A model generated the notes under the pieces. It saw only the letters and a program-made list of their open reading frames with translations. It searched no databases and was not told the origin of the DNA. Shown piece by piece: positions 1 to 5,998 of a stretch of DNA of 6,096 bases; position 1 is the stretch's first letter, and every line of letters starts with the position of its first letter. The position numbers were made by a program, and so were the translations under genes. Source of the stretch: Planctomycetota bacterium (GTDB taxonomy: Bacteria > Planctomycetota > Phycisphaerae > WQYP01 > JAJZKY01). The stretch is from contig JAJZKY010000311.1 in NCBI GenBank assembly GCA_021803885.1, positions 1 to 6,096 of the forward strand, read 5' to 3'.

Positions 1-2524
1 GCCGCAACGCTTGGGCGGTTTGATTCAGGCGATCGGTTATCTGATTCTGACCGGTCAGCGCTGCGTTGGCCGCATGCCTTTGAAGATTATTGACTACCGC
101 ATTCATCATGGCGGAATTGGGCGGATTCAACTGCGGCTGGTGAGTAAAATTGATGAAATTATCCAATTGTTGAATTTGCTGATTCAATTGTTGCTGCTGC
201 GCAGCTAACGCACCCATTTGCCCTTTGGCGGCTTTGGACGCAAATTGCTGGCGGAGTGTATGCTCTGCGATCTGCTGGCTGGATAGAATTTTACCGATTC
301 TATTTTTCAGGTCCGTCAGCGTGGGTTGCACTTTGGCGGCCACCGGTGTCTGGAGAGACTTATGCTTTTGCACCAGTTTACTTAACTGACTGCGCAACTG
401 GTGCTGCCGGCGTTGAAGGTTGGAGGAATCAGGTTGTTGTAACATCTGCCGGGCGAGTTTCTGCTGTTGCCGGGCTAATGAACGCAAATGATCCGCCAGT
501 TCCTGTTGGTCCGCCGTTTGAGCCATCTGCTGCCGCAGCTGTCTCAGAGTCTGTTGTGTCTGTTGTAAATTACGTTGGGCCCCGGCAAAGTTTCGAGACC
601 GTTGCACAGCCTGTTGGGGGCCGGAAAATGTAGCGGCTGCCACTTCATTGGCGGCCTGGGGTAAATTCTGTTCCGCCGTCGCCGCCGCCTTTTGGGCTCC
701 AGTTGCCAAGGCTGAATTTTGCGCAGATCGGGCGGCCGCCTTTAGATTGTCTACCGTTTGGGCCAGACTTTGCTGTACCCGCTGTGCCGCATGCAGCTGA
801 TTGGCGGACCATCGGCGATTTCCTACCGCGCGTTGCAGACTGGAGATACGTAGTTGATCCTGCCGAATATTACGCTGCGCTTGCGCCATAATTTTATTTA
901 ACTTCTGATAAGCACGCCGATCCTGGCGCTGCTGATAACTGGCCAGCAAGTGACGATCAATGATACATTCGTGCAGGCTGGTGCGTGTTTTCTGATGGGC
1001 CGGGGTACAGTTATTACTGGCTTCCAGTCGGTAAAAAATCACCTTGGCGCGGGGTTGATCCGCCTGGCGAAGTTGATCTGCAATGGACAGTTTCCATTGT
1101 TGTTGTACCTGACGCGGATTTTTTATCCCCAGATCAATCCGATAGCGTAAAAAAGGTGCCTGGCCCACACGGACCATGGCCTTTACGCCCGCAAGACCGA
1201 ACTGATCCGAGGCGGCAAAGGTAATTGGAATCACATCATCCACACGTACCCGTACCCGCCGGGCCGGTTCCAATATATGAATCACCGGAGGGTGATCTGG
1301 AATGGCTATAATGGGCCATTCGCGGTTGTCACTGTTTTTTATGCCCTGGGCATTTATCAGATTGATTCGATAACGGCTCGTATATTGCACCGGAAACGTC
1401 GCCTGATATTCCAGCCCCGCCAGTTTCGTCAGTGGTAATTGCTGAAGCACCCCGGCAATAGGAGTATGCATGGACAGAGAACTTGCCGTTGCCAGTGGTT
1501 CCGAGGCCTGCACAATCAGCTGCACCTGCGTGCCGATGAGCGCTTGGATCGTGCCGTTCTTACCAACTACGCTTCGCGGTGGCAGGCTGGTATAGGCCGG
1601 GAAAGTGTACCGCAGTTGCAGTTCTGAAATGCGTGGACGGGCGATAATCCGGGCATGGTACCAGGGCGTGGCTATATGGTCCGCTTGCAGCCGGTACTGA
1701 AAACTCGCGGCAATATTCTTAACCTCCGAGCGAAATTGATGCGGTCCAATCCGCGTCATATTTATCAGGCGCTGAAATCCGGCGGAATTGTTCATGGCCA
1801 GGGTCATGGAATGCACCGGTTTCCCGCCCGGCGGAAGTATGGCGCGGCCGATGATTTCCAGTGTATCTCCCTGCCCCGTTGTGACATCACCCGGAGTCAC
1901 ACGAATGGTCAACCCGCAACCGGGAGGCGTACTCCATGGCGCGAAAATTTTCCATACGCCGGTGGTTACCGTTTGTGGAAACAAAGGCCACAGTATCAGC
2001 CAGGCCAAAACCGCAGCGCCGCAGTATCCAATCCGGCGCCAAAGTGTTTGGGCGGAAAGAACCGTTGGTAAATGAATGTGTTCAGTGTGTTGGCGTGCCT
2101 GCGTAATGACTTGTTGTACCAGGTCCGGAGAGGCCTGCTCTACCGGCGGCGGGTTTTGCGCAAATTCTACGGCGCTGATGATGCGCTCCTCATGTTCCGG
2201 CTCGCGTTTTTCCACCAGATATGCAGCGGATTGTAGATTTACAGTACTTAATGCCGGTCGTAAAAACCACACTGAAACCGTAATGGTTCCCGCCCAGGCC
2301 GCCAGCGCTATGATCCAGCGCCCGGCTACCGGAAGCATGGGCCAGGCCCCCATAACCAGCACCAAGCCCAGTACCAGCAGCAAGCCTGCCAGAATAGCCC
2401 GCAACAAGGCCCCGGCAATTTGTAACCGGCGGTATCTTTTGGCCACCCGTCCCAGGGATTCAGCAATGTCCACCGGCAAAACTGCGGAAACGCCGGCATT
2501 GATTTCTTGGGTAGTATCCGCCAT
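1..2524 (-). CDS. Large membrane-anchored protein with exported Ig-like region and Gln-rich coiled coil (DUF4175-like), 3' end outside the window
   Basis: The frame is open from the ATG at 2524 to the window edge, giving 841 residues without a stop; the C-terminus is missing. Residues about 34-61 and 67-88 are membrane helices after a basic stretch (KRYRR, 29-33). Residues 89-163 look cytoplasmic and include the charged segment VEKREPEHEERIISAVEF. A third helix at about 165-183 leads to a beta-rich exported part. There RYTFPAYTSLPPRS (305-318) followed by GTQVQLIV (331-338), and later ITFAASDQFGLAGV (434-447), resemble the P-A-Y-T-x-L-P and D-x-F-G-L signatures I associate with DUF4175-like and planctomycete envelope proteins. 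From about 520 onward the chain is helical and very rich in Gln, with many QQ pairs, probably an extended coiled coil. The start is chosen because GGCGAGG ends 7 nt upstream; an in-frame ATG at 2530 is too close to that site. Relatives often lie near MoxR/DUF58/BatA-type genes (family knowledge), but none is visible here. The biochemical role is unknown, and the family assignment is tentative. Confidence 0.85.
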   Translation of the reverse strand, partial: MADTTQEINAGVSAVLPVDIAESLGRVAKRYRRLQIAGALLRAILAGLLLVLGLVLVMGAWPMLPVAGRWIIALAAWAGTITVSVWFLRPALSTVNLQSAAYLVEKREPEHEERIISAVEFAQNPPPVEQASPDLVQQVITQARQHTEHIHLPTVLSAQTLWRRIGYCGAAVLAWLILWPLFPQTVTTGVWKIFAPWSTPPGCGLTIRVTPGDVTTGQGDTLEIIGRAILPPGGKPVHSMTLAMNNSAGFQRLINMTRIGPHQFRSEVKNIAASFQYRLQADHIATPWYHARIIARPRISELQLRYTFPAYTSLPPRSVVGKNGTIQALIGTQVQLIVQASEPLATASSLSMHTPIAGVLQQLPLTKLAGLEYQATFPVQYTSRYRINLINAQGIKNSDNREWPIIAIPDHPPVIHILEPARRVRVRVDDVIPITFAASDQFGLAGVKAMVRVGQAPFLRYRIDLGIKNPRQVQQQWKLSIADQLRQADQPRAKVIFYRLEASNNCTPAHQKTRTSLHECIIDRHLLASYQQRQDRRAYQKLNKIMAQAQRNIRQDQLRISSLQRAVGNRRWSANQLHAAQRVQQSLAQTVDNLKAAARSAQNSALATGAQKAAATAEQNLPQAANEVAAATFSGPQQAVQRSRNFAGAQRNLQQTQQTLRQLRQQMAQTADQQELADHLRSLARQQQKLARQMLQQPDSSNLQRRQHQLRSQLSKLVQKHKSLQTPVAAKVQPTLTDLKNRIGKILSSQQIAEHTLRQQFASKAAKGQMGALAAQQQQLNQQIQQLDNFINFTHQPQLNPPNSAMMNAVVNNLQRHAANAALTGQNQITDRLNQTAQALR

Positions 2525-2531
2525 GGGCATA

Positions 2532-2538
2532 CCTCGCC
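2532..2538 (-). promoter_or_regulatory. Ribosome binding site deciding the start of the large membrane protein
   Basis: The minus strand reads GGCGAGG, then 7 nt, then the ATG at 2524. A second in-frame ATG at 2530 begins only 1 nt after this site, so the 2524 start is preferred. Choosing 2530 would add only Met-Pro. Confidence 0.55.
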
Positions 2539-2545
2539 AATAATA

Positions 2546-2559
2546 CAGGCTGCGGCCTG
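2546..2559 (-). repeat. Small hairpin in the leader of the large membrane protein gene
   Basis: The minus strand reads CAGGC, a 4-nt loop CGCA, then GCCTG: a perfect 5-bp GC-rich stem. It lies 7 nt upstream of the ribosome binding site. It has no T-run, so it is not an intrinsic terminator. It could affect leader structure or ribosome access, or be chance. Confidence 0.3.
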
Positions 2560-2579
2560 ACCTCCATTCTGTTAATTCT

Positions 2580-2588
2580 ATTTTAGCA
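2580..2588 (-). promoter_or_regulatory. Candidate extended -10 promoter for the large membrane protein gene
   Basis: The minus strand reads TGCTAAAAT: an extended -10 TGn followed by TAAAAT, 5 of 6 matches to TATAAT. No recognisable -35 lies 16-19 nt upstream. A start near 2573 would give a leader of about 50 nt that includes the hairpin. This rests on motif matching alone. Confidence 0.3.
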
Positions 2589-2646
2589 TGTTCCCGATTA
2601 AAATGATTGTCCAGTGTCTGTAATCCAGTAGTTTCACTACGGTGGC

Positions 2647-2675
2647 TTGTCAATTGTGCCATGACACGGAATAAT
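2647..2675 (+). promoter_or_regulatory. Sigma70-like promoter for the zinc ribbon gene
   Basis: TTGTCA (2647-2652, 5 of 6 matches to TTGACA) is followed by a 17-nt spacer and AATAAT (2670-2675, 5 of 6 matches to TATAAT). Transcription would begin near 2682, giving a leader of about 43 nt before the ATG at 2725. Spacing and orientation fit the downstream gene. The -10 sits in an AT-rich patch with the palindrome TAATATATTA at 2672-2681, which should melt easily. Confidence 0.5.
2648..2666. repeat. Inverted repeat overlapping the rightward promoter, possible operator
   Basis: TGTCA at 2648-2652 and its reverse complement TGACA at 2662-2666 are separated by 9 nt and fall within the -35 element and spacer of the candidate promoter. 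The position would suit a repressor site. The 5-bp arms are short and no regulator gene is in the window, so chance is a serious alternative. Confidence 0.25.
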
Positions 2676-2714
2676 ATATTACTGCTTATCGTCTGTTTGG
2701 TGCATATTGGGATT

Positions 2715-2718
2715 GGAG
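2715..2718 (+). promoter_or_regulatory. Ribosome binding site deciding the zinc ribbon gene start
   Basis: GGAG followed by 6 nt and then ATG at 2725. This favours the ATG over the in-frame TTG codons at 2707 and 2713, which lie upstream of or next to this site and have no comparable site of their own. Confidence 0.65.
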
Positions 2719-2724
2719 AAGTTT

Positions 2725-3285
2725 ATGCCACGGTGCCCCGGCTGTTTTGTTCCGCTTACCATAAGTAATTATGGCGGCGTTACCGTCAAAACCTGCAACA
2801 GCTGTTTTGGCACATGGATTTCCCGTGTAAGTCTTATGCACCTTGTCCGAGCCGCAGACCCACCCGATGCCGGCCCCAATGCTCCTTCGTTGCAGGACTT
2901 GGCGGCATTGGTTATTGAAGGCCACAATAAACGGCCCTTTCCATGCCCGGAGTGTCGGCGGTCGATGACTATGGATCGTTTGCATCCAATGCTTCCCATT
3001 GAGATGCAATTTTGCCATAAATGCAGTTATGTCTGGTTGGATGTCGGTAAACTCGCCATGTCGCAACGTCTTTATCATGCACTTATCAGCAGCACCAATC
3101 CAAAAATTATTGAAATTAGAGAGCGTTATGCCCTGGCCAGCCTGGGTATGGAACCACAAAAGCCACGTGTGGCGGTGAAAGAGAATACCGCAGTCATCGG
3201 CACGGAGCCGGCGGCTGGCATTCCAGCTTCCCGTATCAGCGGTGGTTTTGACCTCAACACTCTGGTAGCAATGCTGAGCCAATAG
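2725..3285 (+). CDS. Double TFIIB-type zinc ribbon protein, 186 residues
   Basis: Two zinc ribbons are visible. The first uses C4, C7, C24 and C27 (CPGC ... CNSC, then FGTW). The second uses C74, C77, C97 and C100 (CPEC ... CHKC, then YVWLDVGKL). Both fit the zf-TFIIB pattern of two CxxC knuckles followed by an aromatic WLD-x-G-x-L segment. The second keeps that tail; in the first it has decayed to WISRVSL. Residues 28-73 are a linker and 111-142 look helical. A Pro/Ala-containing stretch leads to an amphipathic end, FDLNTLVAML (175-184). I see no membrane helix and no signal peptide, so it is probably cytoplasmic. Zinc binding is a firm inference. The partner, whether nucleic acid or protein, cannot be told from the sequence. 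The gene is the only plus-strand gene in the window, has its own candidate promoter, and its 3' end overlaps that of recJ by 32 bp. Confidence 0.85.
   Translation: MPRCPGCFVPLTISNYGGVTVKTCNSCFGTWISRVSLMHLVRAADPPDAGPNAPSLQDLAALVIEGHNKRPFPCPECRRSMTMDRLHPMLPIEMQFCHKCSYVWLDVGKLAMSQRLYHALISSTNPKIIEIRERYALASLGMEPQKPRVAVKENTAVIGTEPAAGIPASRISGGFDLNTLVAMLSQ
3254..3285. other. Tail-to-tail overlap of recJ and the zinc ribbon gene
   Basis: The recJ stop (TGA on the minus strand, 3254-3256) lies upstream of the zinc ribbon stop (TAG, 3283-3285), so 32 bp encode both C-termini on opposite strands. No intrinsic terminator is seen on either side of the overlap. Confidence 0.85.
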
Positions 3286-5098
3286 TCAAGCCCGTGTCGG
3301 TTTGTTCCAATGTGGGTATGGCTTGATGCAGCGGGCCGCCATCATGTCGGGCAAAGTCAATAATATGCAGTTCCATCCGCGGTTGACGGTAATACCGGTC
3401 CACACCGGCATGAACCACCAGGTCCAACATCATACCTGGGAACAGCAGTGGTTCCGCTGGCCCTAAGGCGAACCCCACCGCGCGAATCGTATGCTCCCTG
3501 ATTTTCAGATGCAAGGTGATATGTGAACCCCGCAGGCCGATTCTTCGCGGCGGGGCTGCTACTTCCACTCCCCGAAGAAGAAACCTGGGCTTAGGGTTGC
3601 CATGACCAAAAGGGGCCAGCGTTGCCAGCTCGGAGAAAGCCTGAAAATCAAGATCCGAGGGTTCCAGTTCCCCGTCGATTTCCAGAATGGGAACCAATCC
3701 GCCAACAGGCAATTTAGCATCGGTGTAGGCACACAGCCGGGCTATAAACGCATGGAGCTGTGCGGTGTGTAATTTAATTCCACCTGCCGCCGAGTGGCCA
3801 CCGCCGCTGATTAACAGATCACGACAATGGGCAATGGCCTCATGCAGCGGAATTCCGGGAATGCTGCGCCCGCTGCCGCTGCTGGTCGGCCCGTCCTCGG
3901 TCAATACGAAACAGGGGCGATGAAATGTATCTACCAGTCGTGCCGCTACAATGCCCACCACTCCGGCATGCCAATGCGGGCGGCATAACACCAGAGCCGA
4001 CGGAAGTTCCGGCATATGACGCACTAATTCTATCGCCTCGGCGGTGATTTTACGCTCAACGCCCTGGCGTTCTTTATTTTTGGCCTCCAGATATCCCGCA
4101 ATTTCAGCCGCACGCCCGGCATGGTCGGTAGTCAGCAACTCGACCGCCATATCGGTATGTCCCATTCTACCCGCCGCATTGAGCCGTGGCCCCAGCTTAA
4201 AACCTACCGCCGTACCGTCAAGGACGCGATTTTCCAGACCCACCGCGTGCACCAGCGCCTTCAGACCAATCAGCTCGGAACGTGCCAGTTGTTTCAGACC
4301 GTACTGGACTAAAATCCGGTTTTCGCCGCGCAGAGGTACGACATCCGCCACTGTGGCCAACGCTACCAGTGCGGTAAATTCGATGAGCATATCACGATAT
4401 ATCTGGGATAATTTCTCCCGACCGCACAGCCGTGCCGCTACCGCCCAAACCAGCTTGTAGGCCACACCCGCCCCACATAAATCCGTATTGCCTGTGGTGG
4501 ATCCGTGCAACCGTGGATGCGCTATGGCATGAGCTGCGGGCAGATCACCATCTGATTCATGATGGTCGGTAAGCACCATGGTCATGCCGGACCGGCATCC
4601 AGCCTGCACCGCTTGCCGGGCGGTAATACCACAATCCACAGTCAGCAATACCTGCGTGCCGCTCCGGGCGATGTTTTCAACCGCCTCTATGGATAAGCCG
4701 TAGCCTTCCTCAATTCGATGGGGAATATAGGTATTAAAATCCGCCCCGGCGAGTTTAAAAAATCGATGCAGCATGGCGGTACCGGTGATGCCGTCTACGT
4801 CGTAATCACCATAAATGGTAATTTTCTTATGCTCCGTTACAGCGCGAGCGATAATATCGGCGCAGGCTTCCAGACCGGGAATACTTTGCGGCGGCAGAAT
4901 ATGCTTGAATTCCGGCTCCAGAAATTGCCGGGCCATTTCCGGATTTCCCAGATTCCGCCCCAGCAGAATCCGGCTGGTCAGTGGATGGAGTCCCAAGGCC
5001 CGTGACAACGTGGCCATTTGTGTTCGATCCGCCGCCGGAGCCGGCATCCACTGCCGCTTGAGAAAACTATGGGGTTCTTTCGCATTGTGGGAGTTCAA
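3254..5098 (-). CDS. recJ: Single-stranded-DNA-specific 5'-3' exonuclease RecJ
   Basis: RecJ degrades single-stranded DNA from the 5' end in recombination (RecF pathway), base excision and mismatch repair, using two metal ions in the cytoplasm. With the TTG start the protein has 614 residues, a usual RecJ length. DHH motifs are all present: YGDYDVDG (96-103), VDCG (154-157), TDHHE (177-181), CGAGVAYK (208-215), DVVPL (252-256) and GPRLNAAGRMG (303-313). The DHHA1 half shows HAGVVGIVAARL (377-388), GSGRS (408-412) and GGGHSAAGG (432-440). The OB-fold region shows LAPFGHGNPKPRF (494-506). The KRQW near the N-terminus matches the K-R-W seen just after the start in many relatives, so the start must lie before it. 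TTG at 5098 has GGAGG 9 nt upstream. A GTG at 5119 is the alternative, adding seven residues, but has no properly spaced site. The gene lies 41 nt after purQ (20 nt with the GTG) and is probably co-transcribed. The last ~25 residues after the OB fold look unconserved. Confidence 0.95.
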   Translation of the reverse strand: MNSHNAKEPHSFLKRQWMPAPAADRTQMATLSRALGLHPLTSRILLGRNLGNPEMARQFLEPEFKHILPPQSIPGLEACADIIARAVTEHKKITIYGDYDVDGITGTAMLHRFFKLAGADFNTYIPHRIEEGYGLSIEAVENIARSGTQVLLTVDCGITARQAVQAGCRSGMTMVLTDHHESDGDLPAAHAIAHPRLHGSTTGNTDLCGAGVAYKLVWAVAARLCGREKLSQIYRDMLIEFTALVALATVADVVPLRGENRILVQYGLKQLARSELIGLKALVHAVGLENRVLDGTAVGFKLGPRLNAAGRMGHTDMAVELLTTDHAGRAAEIAGYLEAKNKERQGVERKITAEAIELVRHMPELPSALVLCRPHWHAGVVGIVAARLVDTFHRPCFVLTEDGPTSSGSGRSIPGIPLHEAIAHCRDLLISGGGHSAAGGIKLHTAQLHAFIARLCAYTDAKLPVGGLVPILEIDGELEPSDLDFQAFSELATLAPFGHGNPKPRFLLRGVEVAAPPRRIGLRGSHITLHLKIREHTIRAVGFALGPAEPLLFPGMMLDLVVHAGVDRYYRQPRMELHIIDFARHDGGPLHQAIPTLEQTDTGLTIGSALLPEC

Positions 5099-5106
5099 GG
5101 TGTCGG

Positions 5107-5111
5107 ACCTC
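5107..5111 (-). promoter_or_regulatory. Ribosome binding site favouring a TTG start for recJ
   Basis: The minus strand carries GGAGG at 5111-5107, followed by 9 nt and TTG at 5098. It lies inside the frame that would be translated from the alternative GTG at 5119, so it is useful only if TTG is the start. Confidence 0.5.
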
Positions 5112-5139
5112 CGTGTCACTCCATGGCTATACGCTACAG

Positions 5140-5982
5140 TCAGACCTCTACAGCCATGGCGGAATGAACGTACTTTACCGCATTTTCAAACAATTGCAGA
5201 CCATCGGGTACAACTTTGCCCTCCAGCCGGGTCCAGAATGGATGCTGGAGAGAATCACTAAACCGTTCCGGATGCGGCATAAGACCCAGTACCCGCCCCG
5301 TTATGTCGCAAATTCCCGCGATGGCCTCGAGACTGCCATTAGGATTATCCGGAAAATCAACCGCCGGTGTTCCATGCGCGGTTATGTAGCGAAAAACAAT
5401 CTGATCATTAGCGATTAAAGCTCGCATAACGGCCTGATCCCGCACCGCGAAGCGCCCTTCCCCATGAGCCACAGGCAGCAGCAGACGACGTCCCGGTGGT
5501 ATCCATGGACATATCGAGGATTGCGATTGCAAGTTTATCCAGCGGTCTTCAAATCGGGCCTGGGCATTCCAGGTAAGTGTCGTGGTGAAAACATCGTCGG
5601 GCTCCAGTTGCGGCATAGGCCCCGGAAGCAGTCCCGCTTTTACCAACACCTGAAAACCATTACATACCCCCAGAATCATCTTGTTATCGCGCACAAACTG
5701 TTCCAACGGCGCCCGCAAATGGTGCCGCAGTTGATTGGCCAGTATTTTTCCGCTGGCAATGTCATCACCATAGGAAAACCCGCCAGGTATTCCCATAATC
5801 TGAAATTCCGCAAGTTGCCCCGGTTCGGCCAGCAGCCGGTTAATATGCACCGTCTCCACTGCCGCTCCGGCACGCTTAAACGCCAGCGCCAGTTCCTGAT
5901 CACAATTGGTACCGGCGGTTCTTAACAGCAGGACTCGGACCGTTGATGATTTCATTAAAAATCCTTTTCCAACGATTCCCAT
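5140..5982 (-). CDS. purQ: Phosphoribosylformylglycinamidine synthase subunit PurQ, long form
   Basis: PurQ is the class I glutaminase that supplies ammonia to PurL, with PurS, to make FGAM from FGAR in de novo purine synthesis in the cytoplasm. RTAGTNCD (21-28) is the family N-terminal motif and GIPGGFSYGDD (64-74) forms the oxyanion region. The nucleophile is C107 in GVCNGFQ. PVAHGEGRF (170-178) follows, and H237 and E239 in GLMPHPERF complete the triad. At 280 residues it is about 50 longer than the 227-residue Bacillus type. The extra length includes the RFEDRW region (143-148) and HPFWTRL (247-253), as in the long PurQ of planctomycetes and some deltaproteobacteria (family knowledge). 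The start at 5982 is chosen for a 9-nt match to the 16S 3' end, GGAGGTGAT, 1 nt before the ATG (5 nt after GGAGG). An in-frame ATG at 5955 has AAGGA 6 nt upstream and would match most relatives better. It is followed closely by recJ; purL and purS are not in the window. Confidence 0.95.
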   Translation of the reverse strand: MGIVGKGFLMKSSTVRVLLLRTAGTNCDQELALAFKRAGAAVETVHINRLLAEPGQLAEFQIMGIPGGFSYGDDIASGKILANQLRHHLRAPLEQFVRDNKMILGVCNGFQVLVKAGLLPGPMPQLEPDDVFTTTLTWNAQARFEDRWINLQSQSSICPWIPPGRRLLLPVAHGEGRFAVRDQAVMRALIANDQIVFRYITAHGTPAVDFPDNPNGSLEAIAGICDITGRVLGLMPHPERFSDSLQHPFWTRLEGKVVPDGLQLFENAVKYVHSAMAVEV

Positions 5983-5983
5983 T

Positions 5984-5992
5984 ATCACCTCC
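5984..5992 (-). promoter_or_regulatory. Unusually strong ribosome binding site before purQ
   Basis: The minus strand reads GGAGGTGAT, a 9-nt perfect complement to the usual 3' end of bacterial 16S rRNA (ATCACCTCC), 1 nt before the ATG at 5982. A match this long at the right distance is unlikely by chance and is the main reason for choosing the longer PurQ. Confidence 0.65.
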
Positions 5993-5998
5993 AGACGG

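Noticed and set aside
1655..2543. Plus-strand open frames of 138, 95 and 155 codons over the membrane protein gene
   Set aside because: They lie opposite the continuous 841-codon minus-strand frame, have low-complexity or Arg/Ser/Pro-rich composition and no recognisable domains.
2628..2640. Short inverted repeat GTAGT-TTC-ACTAC as a terminator or operator
   Set aside because: The stem is only 5 bp with a 3-nt loop, has no T-run, and no gene ends nearby.
2648..2653. A perfect TTGACA on the minus strand as -35 for the large membrane protein gene
   Set aside because: No acceptable -10 lies 15-19 nt downstream; the hexamer is the complement of the rightward -35 region.
2686..3282. A 198-codon minus-strand open frame covering the whole zinc ribbon gene
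   Set aside because: It is antisense to a gene with eight well-spaced Cys and a clear ribosome binding site, shows no family motif, and would also overlap the recJ end.
5116..5124. Minimal frame ATG-GAG-TGA between purQ and recJ as a regulatory mini-ORF
   Set aside because: It has no ribosome binding site and three codons are expected by chance.
4044..5261. Plus-strand open frames opposite recJ
   Set aside because: RecJ motifs are intact across this stretch on the minus strand; the opposite frames have no motifs and are shadows of its codons.
5464..5925. 153-codon plus-strand open frame opposite purQ
   Set aside because: It lies entirely over conserved PurQ catalytic motifs and has no recognisable features.
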